Assembly (NCBI GenBank): GCA_963920765.1
Contig: OY987246.1
Coordinates: forward strand, 24,809,167 to 24,873,166
DNA length: 64,000 nt
From: Ulota crispa
Taxonomy: Eukaryota; Streptophyta; Bryopsida; Orthotrichales; Orthotrichaceae
Reading direction: 5' to 3'
Shown: piece after piece, positions 11,837 to 23,928 of the stretch
Layout of the letters: each line of letters starts with the position of its first letter
How positions within the stretch are numbered: the first letter of the stretch is position 1
Translations under genes and position numbers: made by a program
The notes under the pieces: model-generated
Databases searched by the model: none
What the model saw: only the letters and a program-made list of their open reading frames with translations
Told to the model about the DNA's origin: nothing

Positions 11837-14636
11837 GCCACTATTGTGATTTGTTGCTTAAGATATAGAAGTAATGACTATATCCTTGTGTTTATGTACA
11901 ATTTTAGATATTAAATTCAATAACATTCTATTTTGAGTTTTAAGACAAAAAAAAAACATAAATCATAAAACACATTCAAAAAAAGAACTTAAAAAGAACT
12001 TGACTAACTATTGTTTCTTTTGGAAATTGTATGTTTTCTCACATTCAATACAAAAAAATCAAAGGTGATTCCAATAAATGCCATTTGTTGTTGTTGGAGC
12101 TTGGAGGTTTACTTTGTAAACTAGAAAAAAAAACAAGAGTAAAATTATTCTTCAAAAAGTATCCATTAATTAATTAATGACAATTGTCATTGTTTGATTT
12201 TAGAAAAATATGGGCTAACTTCTATGTTAGCTTTCAAATTAAAGAGCTTGTAAACAACAAATAAGGTTTCAATACAAGCTCATTTGTCAAATTTTAGTTA
12301 TTCAATTTAAAGCCAATTTGGAAGTTAAACCTAAGCTCCTCCACAAAGCTCTAATGTAGCTATAGCTTTTTAAATTAGAAACTAATTTCTAAACCCTAAT
12401 ACAAAACATGTCTACATAGAATTCACAATGAATGTGGCAATAGAGAATTTCAAGTTGGGCAAAAGCAAAATAACCTCCACATTTTTCACATATTTCAAAG
12501 GAGGCAAAGTCAACAAACAACAAGGACCTTGCAAGGGAAGGATTGTAAGGAGAGTGACTAGAGAATGATTGATTAGAATGAAAAACTAGCATTTGACAAC
12601 TTTTCTAGATTGATTTGTGTGACCAACTTAGGAAGCTAGCAATGTAGAGTACATCTTGCACAATTTTGTCCTTAACTTGGGCAATTGAGCCTTTGTGCAT
12701 GTTGTATGCCATGTAGAAAATATTAATTGCATCAACATCAATCATGGCGTCTCTTGTCTAGCCTAGCTGCCCAATACTCTCAATACTCCTATATTCCTAT
12801 CACACAACACCAGGTTAAGTCTAATGGCTATCTAAGTATTGCTTTTCTATCATGATTAATCTATGTTTGTATTTGCAAATACTATTGTGGAGATTATTGA
12901 AAAGATTATTGAATAATCTTTGTCAAAGCCTAGGCAAATCTACTTTGCTAAATTTCTCCTAGTACCAATACTAGGATCCACTAACTCTTGTGATTGAGCC
13001 TTTTTGCTTGCAATTCTAAGATCCACTCTAGTATTTGATTTTTGCTATTGGTGTGAGATTTGGATCAATCACATGCTTGGATTTTATCTATAGTTGAAAA
13101 ATTTCAATAAAGACTTGTATCATGCAGGTGTTTACAAAATTAAGTTACTTTAGCTAGTTATAGAAATCACATTCTAGAATATTTTGGAACCACTAGAATG
13201 TAGTTCTTGTTTGGAAGACAATGTGAATCAAGTGAAATAAGAGCTTTTGCATGTTTGCTCCTTTCAACACCTCTTCTAACTATCAATGCTTAGCCCAAAA
13301 AAATTGCACATTTTTAATGGAGGGATATCCAATAGCTAGCATGCAAATAAGTATCTTTACCAATTGCCATGTTTGACTAAATCATATTGTATTTGTGAAA
13401 ATGTTGCATTATGATGTGTTATTTTTGTAAGAAAATTCCAAAGTTCAATATATAAAAAACAATCTTGACTATACATGTGTAGAGGTATTGTTGTTGTGTT
13501 AGTGGATCACTTCTATACAAGTGCATGTATTTCACAAATCACAATGTACTTTACATTTGTCACATAATTAATGACCTAAATTGTGACTAGTCTTTTTAAA
13601 CTTACAAAAACATTTTTATGACTTTTTTTTGTGGTACATGGTGTTTCATACATATGATGTTTACCATTGTATTTATGAAAATATTGTACATGAATTTTTT
13701 TATTTTTGTAAAATAAATCAAGTCTTGTCATATAAATAAAAACTTAGATTGGTTGCATCCAAGGTTTTTCATTGTTTGTGTCAATGGACAATTTAATATT
13801 GACATGTTTTTTATGCACTTTGCATTTGTCACAAATTGTGAGTTGACTTTTTCAACTTGCCTATTGCCATTTATGACATTTTTGTATGCTATGTGACATT
13901 TTTAATTATTTAAAATTTAGGTTTGGAATAAAAAAAAGGCAAATCTAGGTTTAACACCAAAATAGGGATTAGGAAGCATTTTGATATCATACTTGACCAA
14001 AAATGAATTCATTGATTTATTTTATATATGACTGTTCCATTTTAGGAGAATCTCTTCATGCTATTTTTAAAGACCATTTATCAACATTTTTCTTCATCTT
14101 ATGAAATAGTTTGTAGTTGTAGACTTCAAAACATTTATCATTAAACATTACTTGTTCATAAAAGATTTTTAATTTAATATTCACTTGCTCTTGTTGGCAA
14201 ATGACAAAGAATTTTAATATTCAATTATCACAAATATTTTTAAAACCACACAATTAAACAAAAGATAATTTTGGTATTGACTATATACTCAATTCATTGC
14301 AAATGCAACTCAAGGTGACAAAATCCCTACCAAAACAGCATTTGGCCAATATGGATTTCAATAGATGGATATTGTAGCCCAAGAGTAAGAGCAACTTCAA
14401 AGGGTTCAAGACAAGATTGTCATTTTAGACACTAGGATCCAACCTAGTGTCACACTAAATGTTTGATGAAAATTGTCACAGTTGTTGACAATGTTAGATA
14501 GGTCACTCTTTGGTAAAAAAAAGTTACTTTCCTTTTTGTACTTGTACTTTTCACCACTAATTAGAAAGGGTTGTCCAACATGGCTTTTTGCAATTGATGA
14601 CATAGATGAGTGCCTCCAAGTCAACAAAGGCAAATG
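11837..14636. other. AT-rich non-coding stretch
   Basis: No gene, RNA or element ends recognised. Short open frames here look random. Confidence 0.5.
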
Positions 14637-14868
14637 CTAGTACAAGGGCAACCGCAATTACAAGGATAACCATTGGTACAAGGGCAATTGATGGTACAAT
14701 GGCAAGTGATGGTACAAGGGCAAGTGATGATACAAGGGCAAGTGATAGTACAAGGGCAAGTGATGCTACAAGGGCAAGTGATGGTACAAAGGCAAGTGAT
14801 GGTACACGGGCAAGTGACGTCTAGTACAAGGGCAAATGATGGTACAAAGGCAACTGATGGTACAAGGC
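14637..14868. repeat. 18-bp minisatellite, unit GATGGTACAAGGGCAAGT
   Basis: About a dozen imperfect copies of an 18-bp unit. As 18 is divisible by three, two forward frames stay open and would read as repeats of GTRASD or VQGQVM. No upstream exon or conserved domain supports translation. Confidence 0.9.
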
Positions 14869-17013
14869 AACCTTGGATGTGAATTGGGCTTGCATTCCTT
14901 TATTCATTAAGTTGACATGCGTGAGTGTGTGCTCTATGGAGGTTGATAAATTGATGAGTTATAGGCAATTATCATGTGCTTACTTGTATTGCAACGTGTT
15001 TTAAGATATTTTTGTGTTACAATATTTGAAGCATTATGTAATAAAAAGTGGATGATTTGAAACATCATCCATTATCTTTGATCATTTTCACTTGGAACTC
15101 ACAGTACAAGCAAAGGTGAAAACAATGCATTGTGTGAAGACAAGAGGCATTATTGACCACAAGTAATTTTTATTTTTTGCACATAGATGTTTAAAGGACG
15201 TAATTCATACATGCTAAATTTACTTTGCAATTGTTGCCAATTTTGAAATTAGATGTAACAATAGGTTAGCAAATTTCTAACTATGTGTTTCAAAAAACAT
15301 GTATCATATTATATAAAAACACATGTCTATATAGTTTAGGGTTCATCCAAAATTTGATCCTAAATCAAACTTCAATATACCTCAAAGTTTGAACTAGCTT
15401 AAACAATATGAAGAGCATTTGGTAGCTAAATTACACAAGTATCATCACTTAAAACTTGCCAACATGTGGATTTGTGTCTTCCGTTGGTTTAATTATACAA
15501 AGATCTTTGTCTCAAATGGCAACATTTTTTGATTGATGAATTTTGAATTCAACCTCAAATGTCAAATTGGTCCATTATTTGCAATTCCATTAGGTGTTGC
15601 AACATTTGTGTTTGAACCTCCCTCTAATGTTGAATTTGGAGCTTCTTCCACTAATAGTGGTCTACTAGAAGAAGCACCCACATCTCAAGGGCACTTATTT
15701 ATTTTGGCTGAGGATCTATTGCCCACTCCATGTATTCCATTGCTTTGCCCCATAAGTGGAAGATGTCTCTCAAATTGGCAAATTAACAAATAGCTCTTTG
15801 TGGTCTTGAGCCATAAAATCTAGGTCTCTTCCGAAGTAGTTGTGTTAAAAGCAATTACATCATCAGCTTTTGAAAATTTCATTATTATTCTAAAGTCACT
15901 CTTTCAAAATTTAGCATCTTTTTGAAATGAAGCCAACATCTAGCCAATTTGCTTGTTTCTTCATAACAACTTCTATATATGCCTCACAAGCAATGAAAAA
16001 GCATATTCTATTTCTTTCTACAAATGGAAAATTGTAGAGGACCTCCTATACCACTATGTGACATTGCTTAAAGTTTGGCTATGCACAATATATCAAACTT
16101 TCTCTATTTGTGTGCCAATTAATATGTTGACTTTTTGGTGGGAAGTATTTATCAAAGTAATACTGCTTTGCAATTTCTTTACATTGAGCCAATCTCTAGG
16201 GTTTGGCTCCTCCTTCCAACCCTTGAAAGCCAACATCTGTAGATTGTTCAACACATGCCTCCCATTCTTCTATGTCTTGCCTTGTCTCTTTCTTTTTTGT
16301 GTCTCTAATTGCCTTGTTCATGTGCAAAAAGCTAGATTATTTAACCATCATAGCCAAAACAATTGCACTAGCCATGACAAAGATTGAGGTTTGGAATTTT
16401 GAGCAGAACACAATGCAATGATGAAACGGTTTGGCAACAAAATTAAATATAATCTTTGACACTTGAGTTTCAAGCATGCAACCTTTATTGGATGTAAGAC
16501 AAGAAGTCTAAATATAATTTTTGGATGGGCAATTGGATATTCAAGAGAATTAAGTAATTGTACACAATTTGCAAAAAAACAAGTATGTGGAAAAGGGCAA
16601 TCATGCATACTAAAAGGTTGTTGTAGGTATTGATAGGGTAATTGTGGATCTTCCAAGGGCAATTGCAAGTATTTCAAAGACAAAACAATTGAGGGTTTAA
16701 AAGATAACTATAGGTTCTCAAAGCAATAGCAATTAATCCTAAGTAGGTTTCAAGTACACAATTGGCATATCACATATGCACTATTGTTTTAGGGCAAGCA
16801 ATTGTCACCAAGCCATTCCAAAGAAGAGACCTTACCATTTTTTGTATACTACTTTTACTCCATTGTGCCAAAACCTATTTTCAAGATTTCAACATAGCCC
16901 CTTGTCTTTGCTTGTGTGAAAGGGCATTACATAGGTCCATTGGATTAGTGGAGTTTGACATGATGTGAAGGAAGGAAGTTCTTGTCCATTTTTTTTGTTA
17001 TTTCAAATTTTAG
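14869..17013. other. AT-rich non-coding stretch
   Basis: Open frames of up to 144 codons (15,953-16,387 on +, 16,348-16,683 on -) overlap in opposite directions. They have Cys/Phe/Leu-rich random composition and no domain. I see no gene. Confidence 0.5.
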
Positions 17014-17723
17014 AAACCCGGGTAGATCACTTAGGGCATTTTAGAAACCATGTGCGGCATAATATAGGGAGGGGTTTATTCTTTGAAGATAAAAATTATG
17101 AAAAAATTACAAATAAAGAAGGGGCCTTTAAAATTGCTCAGGGCAATATAAGTAATATAGGGTCACAACAAATGTATTGCTTTAGTTTTTTGTATAACTA
17201 ATTTAGGGGTCAAAAATTTGAGGGTATCCTATGTTCTGTACTCTTGTCTATACTTTGTTAAGTATATGGTAATCAAAGCTGGGGTTGGTATACAAGGAGT
17301 CATGGTGTCTTGGATGAAAGTGACAGCAATTTAAGTGGATGAACATTTGTATAGGGTGGACTTGCAATTTCCTATTAGGCTTTTCTTGGTTTGAGCAATT
17401 TAGGCTGTTGCAGTTTTACACTTGCATTTTGGCGCATTTTTTCAAACGTGTTATTTTTGCTTGTGAGACAGCGATGTGTTTTCTACTTGGTTTTCTAATC
17501 AATCAAGGTAAAAAAATCACCTTATAAATAAAATAGCTAGGAAAAAAATGGAAAACTTTTACCCTTATAAGTAATTATAGAGTGCAAAATATAAACCATT
17601 TTGGCAAATTATATAATTAAAGACACATTTTTATTCTTGTCCAAGAGGTAAATAGCCCCCTAAAAAATATCCCATTGCCGCACGGGGGGTACCCAACATA
17701 CTAAGAGTGATCTACCCAAGTTT
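17014..17723. mobile_element. Terminal-inverted-repeat element, GGGTAGATCACT ends
   Basis: AAACCCGGGTAGATCACT at the left and AGTGATCTACCCAAGTTT at the right are complementary. The similarity continues inward in patches (GTGCGGCA with TGCCGCAC, and the G-rich and C-rich blocks near 17,070 and 17,655), so the inverted repeats are about 80-90 bp. It is 710 bp, non-coding, with no clear target duplication. Superfamily unknown. Confidence 0.65.
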
Positions 17724-18053
17724 GGAAATAAAATACAACTTGTAGAGTTTGTACAAAATGTTTAGTTCAAACAAACAAGCCTAGAAACAGAGAGACTTTT
17801 GGAAATTAGACAATAAATTTGTGTTTGACAAAGACATGAGTGGATGTATTTCAATTGAAGATAGTGAATTGACCAAGTTGTAAAAGAAATTGAAGATTGA
17901 CCACAACCATGATCCACAAACATCACTAGTGGAATACACACATTTTGCATATAGCATGTGCAATTATGCATGAAGCATTATAGCAAAGAACGCGCTGTTT
18001 GTTTATTTGGGAAAAAACATACATAGTGGGATTTTTGGATTTTTTTCTCCAAA

Positions 18054-18291
18054 GAACACCATACTTATTGAATTGGGAATTTGTTGACTGTTTTCCAATG
18101 GAATGAGATATATATCATTTAGAAATACATTCCTTTTGGACAGAAAGCTCATTAACTTTTGAAAATTTGGAAAAAAGTTCATTAACTAGGTTTTTAGTGA
18201 CCTCCTTAATTTGAACTAAGGTGGCAATTTTGGATTAAGGTGAGGTATAAAATAGTACCCATAGTTTTTCCAAATTAATGAATAACACGTT
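18054..18291. mobile_element. AACGC-family MITE, copy B4
   Basis: The ends are AACACCATACTTATTGAATT and the inverted partner AATTAATGAATAACACGTT. AAAG flanks both sides (18,050-18,053 and 18,292-18,295), a 4-bp target duplication as in B2. 238 bp, non-coding. Confidence 0.6.
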
Positions 18292-18328
18292 AAAGCAATA
18301 TGCTATGTTTAGAGAGTATGTTTTAATT

Positions 18329-18460
18329 CACTACAAGAAAATGTTGTCATTTTGTTCATTTTTTGTAGATTTGGACATTTTGATTTAGACACTTTTTTGT
18401 CAATTTGGACAGGTTTAGTCAATTTGGACGTGTTGATTTCAACATTGTTTTCTTTTAGTG
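18329..18460 (+). mobile_element. Orphan CACTA-like end with GTCAATTTGGACA repeats
   Basis: CACTACAAGAAAATGTTGTC begins like the 54,908 CACTA terminus and is followed by several GTCAATTTGGACA-type repeats, typical of a CACTA subterminal region. No partner terminus (…TTCTTGTAGTG) was found in a matching position. Confidence 0.5.
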
Positions 18461-21400
18461 ATTTTGGAGGAAAATTATACAAGGAATTGAAGGTCCAAGC
18501 CTCAAGGGGGTCACACCCCCTTATGCTTGGATATCACATGCAACAATGGGTATTTAAAGGGGGTATTTATCTTCTATAAGGTAGTTGTTTCCTTCCTATC
18601 TTTAAATAAAGAGCTACTTTTATGTGTTTTAGGGTACCCTATGTTTATTTCTAGATGGTTAGGGAGGCTAACTTTTGGCACCTTATTTTTATTACAATCT
18701 GCAAAGTACTAAAACCTGGCGCAAGAATGCAACAAAGTTTCTATCCTACATTCTTATTTTCCACGTGGAATATTGCAAAAAAGAACTAAACCCTAACTCT
18801 AGAGTTTACTACCGCTGTCCTCCAAAAACTTGCACCAAAATTTTAAACACTGAAAGAACCCTAAATTGCTTCAAATGATCACACAATTATAAAATGTGAA
18901 CCGTCAGCAAACCTTACAAAAGTAAAACAAAAACGTCAAAACTCTTAAACACCCTAAATTGACCATGTGATGCTTGCAAAATGCGTTGAGAGGTAAATTT
19001 TGATAAGAAGATAACACAAAAACTATGAATTGTAAAGCGCCCAAAAACTACTTGACTTTCATGCTTGTTGTAAGCATAGTGAACACAAATCCAAATTAAA
19101 GCAATAAGCGCGGTGAACACAACTCCAAAAAGACAATAACACAAATAGAAAAAAGTAGAAAGCGCCACTTCAAAGTTTGTAGTCTATGCAATTAGAGAAT
19201 TCAAGAACAAAAATAACACATAAGCTTACAGCACAAAAGCAAACTAAATTGCATACAAGAATCCAAAGTGCATGAACCCTCAACAATGGTAGGAACCCAA
19301 AATGTATGCAAGAATCCAAAAACCTCAAATCCTTACCAACAATAGGTTAGTAGTGTTTCTAGAGTTTTCAACCCTATTCTTGCTAACAATGCTAGCATGA
19401 GTAGCATCCTTGCCATGTGTCCAATGAAACCCTAAACCCTAAAAGATTTCCCTCCACTATATTTGAAAGTTGGATAGAAGTGCAATATTTTTCATCCAAA
19501 TTGGTCATACAATTATAATCAAACTTATCCTACTAAGCACTTTTAGGGGGATCCTATTTTCCATACCATATTTTTTTCTACAATATACAAAAATAGAGGT
19601 ATTATTCACTAGTACCATATTTGACATATAATGAAGCAAGAGACACATTTTCAACGCTATGATAAATCTAACAAAAATATAAAATTTATCTCTAATGAGT
19701 AAAATTATCCCTATTTTTTATCTCACCTAGTTTCTAAAATTTTAATGGCACCCCCCTCCCCCCCGGATCGAAGCTTTAGTAGAGAATGTAACAATATGCA
19801 ATGGAGGTGATGAATGCATATGAAGAGTTCAAAAATTTCTAGTGAATAAAATTTGCAATTCTATATGTGAATGAAGAATGTTGTAGCAACATGCACATTC
19901 AACGTGAAGCTTGTTATGGAGTTGTTGTTACCTAAATTGCCAAGCGTTGAATTGTTTGATGTTAAAAAAAACTGATTCAAAATGGAGTGGTAAAATTCAA
20001 CTGTCGAAAGAATGTCTTAAGTAAAATCAAGGGGCTTTTCCCGGCCAACAGATGCATTTCTCGAGGTAATGAAACAAGACCAAGGAATTGCCATAGCATG
20101 GGTTGATTTTGAGACTAAAATAGTGCATCTTTTGTAATATGAGAAGGAATGTGCGTATGGAAGGATGCACAAGGTGCAAAAAAAGGAATGACTGCAACTT
20201 TGGCTTACATTAATTTTGCAAGTAAAACACCCAAGGTTAGAGAGAAAATCCAAGGTTAGAGAGAAAATTCAAGTCTCCATAGAGGATATTGTTGTCCATT
20301 GATCATCTAACAATTACCAAGTTTTGAGGAGTACATAGCAAGACCATGGAAGCATACACTTTGTGGTGTAATGGTGATTCATTGCAAGAAATATTACTTT
20401 TAGATTCCAAGGTTTCTCTATCCCATAATACAAATAAAACTAATCATATCTTGACTCTTGTGGAAGAAGAAGCAAAGAGAATCACATAGTTTCATAAATA
20501 CAAGTTATAGCTTACTTGGACCTTGTGTGTATCTTGTAAGGTTGCTCTACAGAAACCTAGTTCTACACAACAATCCATCACCAAAGAATATATTTCTCAT
20601 TTTAAATTCTTGATTTCAATAATATCTACATCAAGATATGCAATTGGAGAATTGCAAGTTGTGTGCCCAAAGGAGCCCCTTCTTATTATAGCTATCCAAG
20701 CTCAAAAGAAAAGGCACAAAATATGAGGAATTGGTAGTGATCTGCTTTCATTTTATTCTTTTTGTTTGGGCCATCTAGATTTGAAACATGCATTAAACAT
20801 ACGCAAACAGCCTACAAGTATGATCCAAAATTAGATTATGTTCTACTAGCAAGTTGGCGTGATTAATAAATAAAATCTAAATCATAGTTTCTTTTGGGAT
20901 GAAGTTGGGATGCAATATTATGATACAAAAATTAACCCAATGTGAAAATCTAATAAAAAATCAAGACCCACTTGTGTGGTGGTTGTTGGGGTCTTAGGGC
21001 CAACTTTACACTATAGTCAAAGGTCAAGAAGCAATTTTCACCAATTAGATTGCAAGAAACCAAGAATTTGGCCTCTCAACCCGGCCTTCACATTAGAGGC
21101 CAAAATCCAAAGTTCATCATCCTCCAAAATGCCTACATGGCATTACTTTTTAATCCACAGTGACAACCACTCTCAAAAGAAGTTTGGATCAAGCAAAAAT
21201 GGAGATCCAAACTATGGTCAAGAAGAGATCAAATTGTTTTCACAAAATAATCAAAATTTGAAAAGATTTCAGACATTGGATTGGAAGGATGAACAAATGC
21301 TATGAGTTTGGACTTTGGGCTTGACCTTTGGAGACTTCACACTATGACCATTCAAGTCAAGAGGATGTGGAAGTTCACTGCCAAGAGTTTGAATTTTGGA

Positions 21401-21549
21401 CTTGGCCTTCCCACTTAGCCTTTGCATGCTTCACACTATGGTTGGCCAAAGATTTCAAAAACAACATTTATTGTTTATTTTTAGTCCATTTTTTTGGCCT
21501 CTCAATTCCACAAAAGCTTGACTTGGTTAACCGTGGTGTGAAGTAGCCT
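18461..21549. other. Non-coding stretch with small oddities
   Basis: No gene recognised. It holds a C-run (about 19,749-19,764) and two to three telomere-like AAACCCT units near 19,425-19,442, too few to mean much. Around 21,060-21,460 there are loosely repeated phrases (GGCCTTCACA..., CTTCACACTATG). Confidence 0.45.
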
Positions 21550-21910
21550 TTAACCCTTAAACTTTGAGAAGGACATTTTTTGTCCTCTAGCTCCAAAAAT
21601 AAAGATTTTGTACTACAAAAAAGCTATTTTCATTTGTTTTTTTTTCAAAAGTGATTATAAACACCATGATCCATCATGGAATGCAAAAAATCATCTCATT
21701 AGATGCACTCATATCTTTAGGAAACACAAATTGTGAGAAGATTCAAAGACATGGTGTTAGATCCCTTCTTGCAATTTTCATGAGGGCACCATGCATTGTT
21801 GACTTTTGCAGCAGCAAAAAATAATATTATAATTGCTGAACACTTGCTGCTATTATAAAGAGTACCGTAGCCAGGTTGGTCACGGTGACCAGCCAAGGTT
21901 TAAGGGTTAA
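21550..21910. mobile_element. TTAA element, 0.37-kb subfamily (E5)
   Basis: TTAACCCTTAAACTTTGAGA at the left and AAGGTTTAAGGGTTAA at the right, with TTAA on both edges, 361 bp. The interior is homologous to E6 (31,985-32,363): shared blocks include CATGATTCATCAT, CAAAAAATCATCT, AATTGTGAGAA and ATGGTGTTAG. Confidence 0.8.
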
Positions 21911-22444
21911 ATGGATGAAAACACCTAAGTATTTCTCAATTTCTGCCCCCACATGCTCCTCACCTACAATTGAACAGAAGTCTACACTCCAAGAAAAGCT
22001 CATAGTTCATCTAAATTAGTCCTAGTACCTAGCAGGGTTTTTTTTTCATTTTTTATGATGTGCCAAAGTGGCAATTTACAATGTTATAGTGGTGCTCCAA
22101 ATTTCAACATTCATCCACATATTGGATAGAAAATACCACATTAGCACATAATACATGTCTATAATTTGGTTTTTATCCACAATTTGGCAATTTCATCCAA
22201 GTTTTTTTTTTTAAAATTTGAAGCTTTTTTGGCGATTTTCATCCAAGTAATCATGTTTTTTTTTTTCTACAAGCTTGGTGCTAGTCAAAAAAATCTGGTG
22301 CTTTTTTGCTCCAAATCGCCAAAAAAAAGAACATTGGTACCTAGCTCTAAGGTAAATTTACATGTATAGGACTAATTGAACTTCAAAATATTATCTTTTC
22401 TATTAGAGAAATAGAAGTTGAAAATGTTAAAAAAAAAACAAATA

Positions 22445-23026
22445 CTCCCTCTGTCCCATTATAAAGCTCCAAAAAACTTCTCCATGAGGGATTAACTGAA
22501 TTTTTAGTCATTATGCTAGTGACAAATGCATTCCAAAATCAATATACCACCTACCAAATATCTACAAAATCTCAAGTTTTTATGTTGCAATTTAGACACC
22601 CAAATTCTATGCAAAAAATACCATATATGTGCATAGTTTGTGAAGCTTGTCGACTCCTCATTATTTTAGTCTTTGTACTAATGACACATGCATTCTAAAA
22701 TCAATATACCATTTACCAAATGTGTGCAAAATCTCTAACTTTGATGTTTCCATTTGGGCACCCAAATTCCAAGCAAAAAATACCATATTTGTACATGTTG
22801 CTAACTCCTCTTTATTGATGATTTAAATATTAGTAGCAACAATGGTACCTCATATGGGCAAGGCCAAGCTTGTTAGGAGAGAAATGCTCTTTAATTGCTT
22901 AACTTGCCCCCATGAGATCATTGGACATGACAAACGCTTTCTCAGCAATTGAAATTAGCAGAAGGGAGCTTTATAGTGGGACAAGAACTCTGCCTAATTT
23001 GGAGCTTTATATTGGGACAGAGGGAG
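22445..23026. mobile_element. Stowaway-like MITE with Tc1/mariner signature (S1)
   Basis: CTCCCTCTGTCCCATTATAA at the left and the complement TTATATTGGGACAGAGGGAG at the right, flanked by TA (22,443-22,444 and 23,027-23,028). CTCCCTC-GTCCC ends with a TA duplication define Stowaway elements of plants. 582 bp, with an internal direct repeat. Confidence 0.85.
22502..22815. repeat. Direct tandem pair inside S1, period about 162 bp
   Basis: The block starting at TTAGTCATTATGCTAGTGAC near 22,504 recurs near 22,666 as TTAGTCTTTGTACTAATGAC and continues in parallel (CAATATACCA, CTACCAAAT/TTACCAAAT, CACCCAAATTC, AAAAAATACCATAT). Confidence 0.8.
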
Positions 23027-23028
23027 TA

Positions 23029-23928
23029 CTTGTTTGGAAACGTTTTGTAAATTCTGTCATTCTTTTCAACTTGAGAGTATTCTATAGGTGCACCTTGAGT
23101 TGTCTTTAAAATAATCCAAAAAATTCACCAGAAGCTTTGTTGCTTTTAAATCATGTTTGCCCCCAGTGCAAAAGTTGAGACATCAAACATGATGGTTTGG
23201 TTTTAGCTCACACTGGTAATACTTGAAAAGGATAGGGATGGTGGGGGCTAAGGATAAGCACCCACCCTGAGGAAAGCCATGGTCGGTGGAAGGTTCAATC
23301 GGAAAGGGGGTGGGGTGGGGGCAAACGGACTCAGGTACATCTACCTAGTAATGTGTCTCACTCACGTCCCCTTCATGCTACAGAAGTATTCGCCACATCC
23401 TGCTCAGCATCAAGTTGTAATCTGGCATCCTTATGAACTGGAAACCTCCGACGATTTCCCTCATCTAGTACGTCTATGCCTCTTCACGTTCTAAGGAAGA
23501 CCATCCCGGGCTACCAGAAGCATACAGACTCATACCGATAGTACGTTGCATCGAAGATGCAGATACAGGTTTGATCCGCTGAAAAGTGACCAGAAAATAC
23601 CGCATTATGCTGGATCAATCAAAATTTTAAGCACCAAATCCATGTGACAGGAGAAAGTTTAAATAAAACTCCCGTTCTAAATCTGCACTAAGATAATCTC
23701 ACACCCTGTAATTTTTCACTAAAATATATAGATTGATCACTAAAACTTAATCTACATCGGATGTGGTATTGCACATATGATCCTCCGATTCCTAAATTTT
23801 ACAGAGCCGCGACCTGAAGCACTTAAAAAAGGAGTAGCATACACAGGGAGACAATGTAGACCCCATGGGTAAGAGTGCAACAAAAATACCCCAGACTCAA
23901 ACGCCCAAGCAAAGTATATTATCCACAT
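23029..23928. other. Flank and probable 3' UTR of the PQBP1-like gene
   Basis: Higher GC than the preceding DNA. The part nearest 23,929 is likely the 3' UTR of the minus-strand gene. No further gene seen. Confidence 0.45.

Noticed and set aside
15953-16387. 144-codon open frame, one of the longest outside genes
   Set aside because: Phe/Leu/Cys-rich random-looking translation, overlapped by an equally open opposite frame, no domain or splice context.
19424-19442. Telomere-like AAACCCTAAACCCT
   Set aside because: Only two to three units, expected by chance in AT-rich plant DNA.
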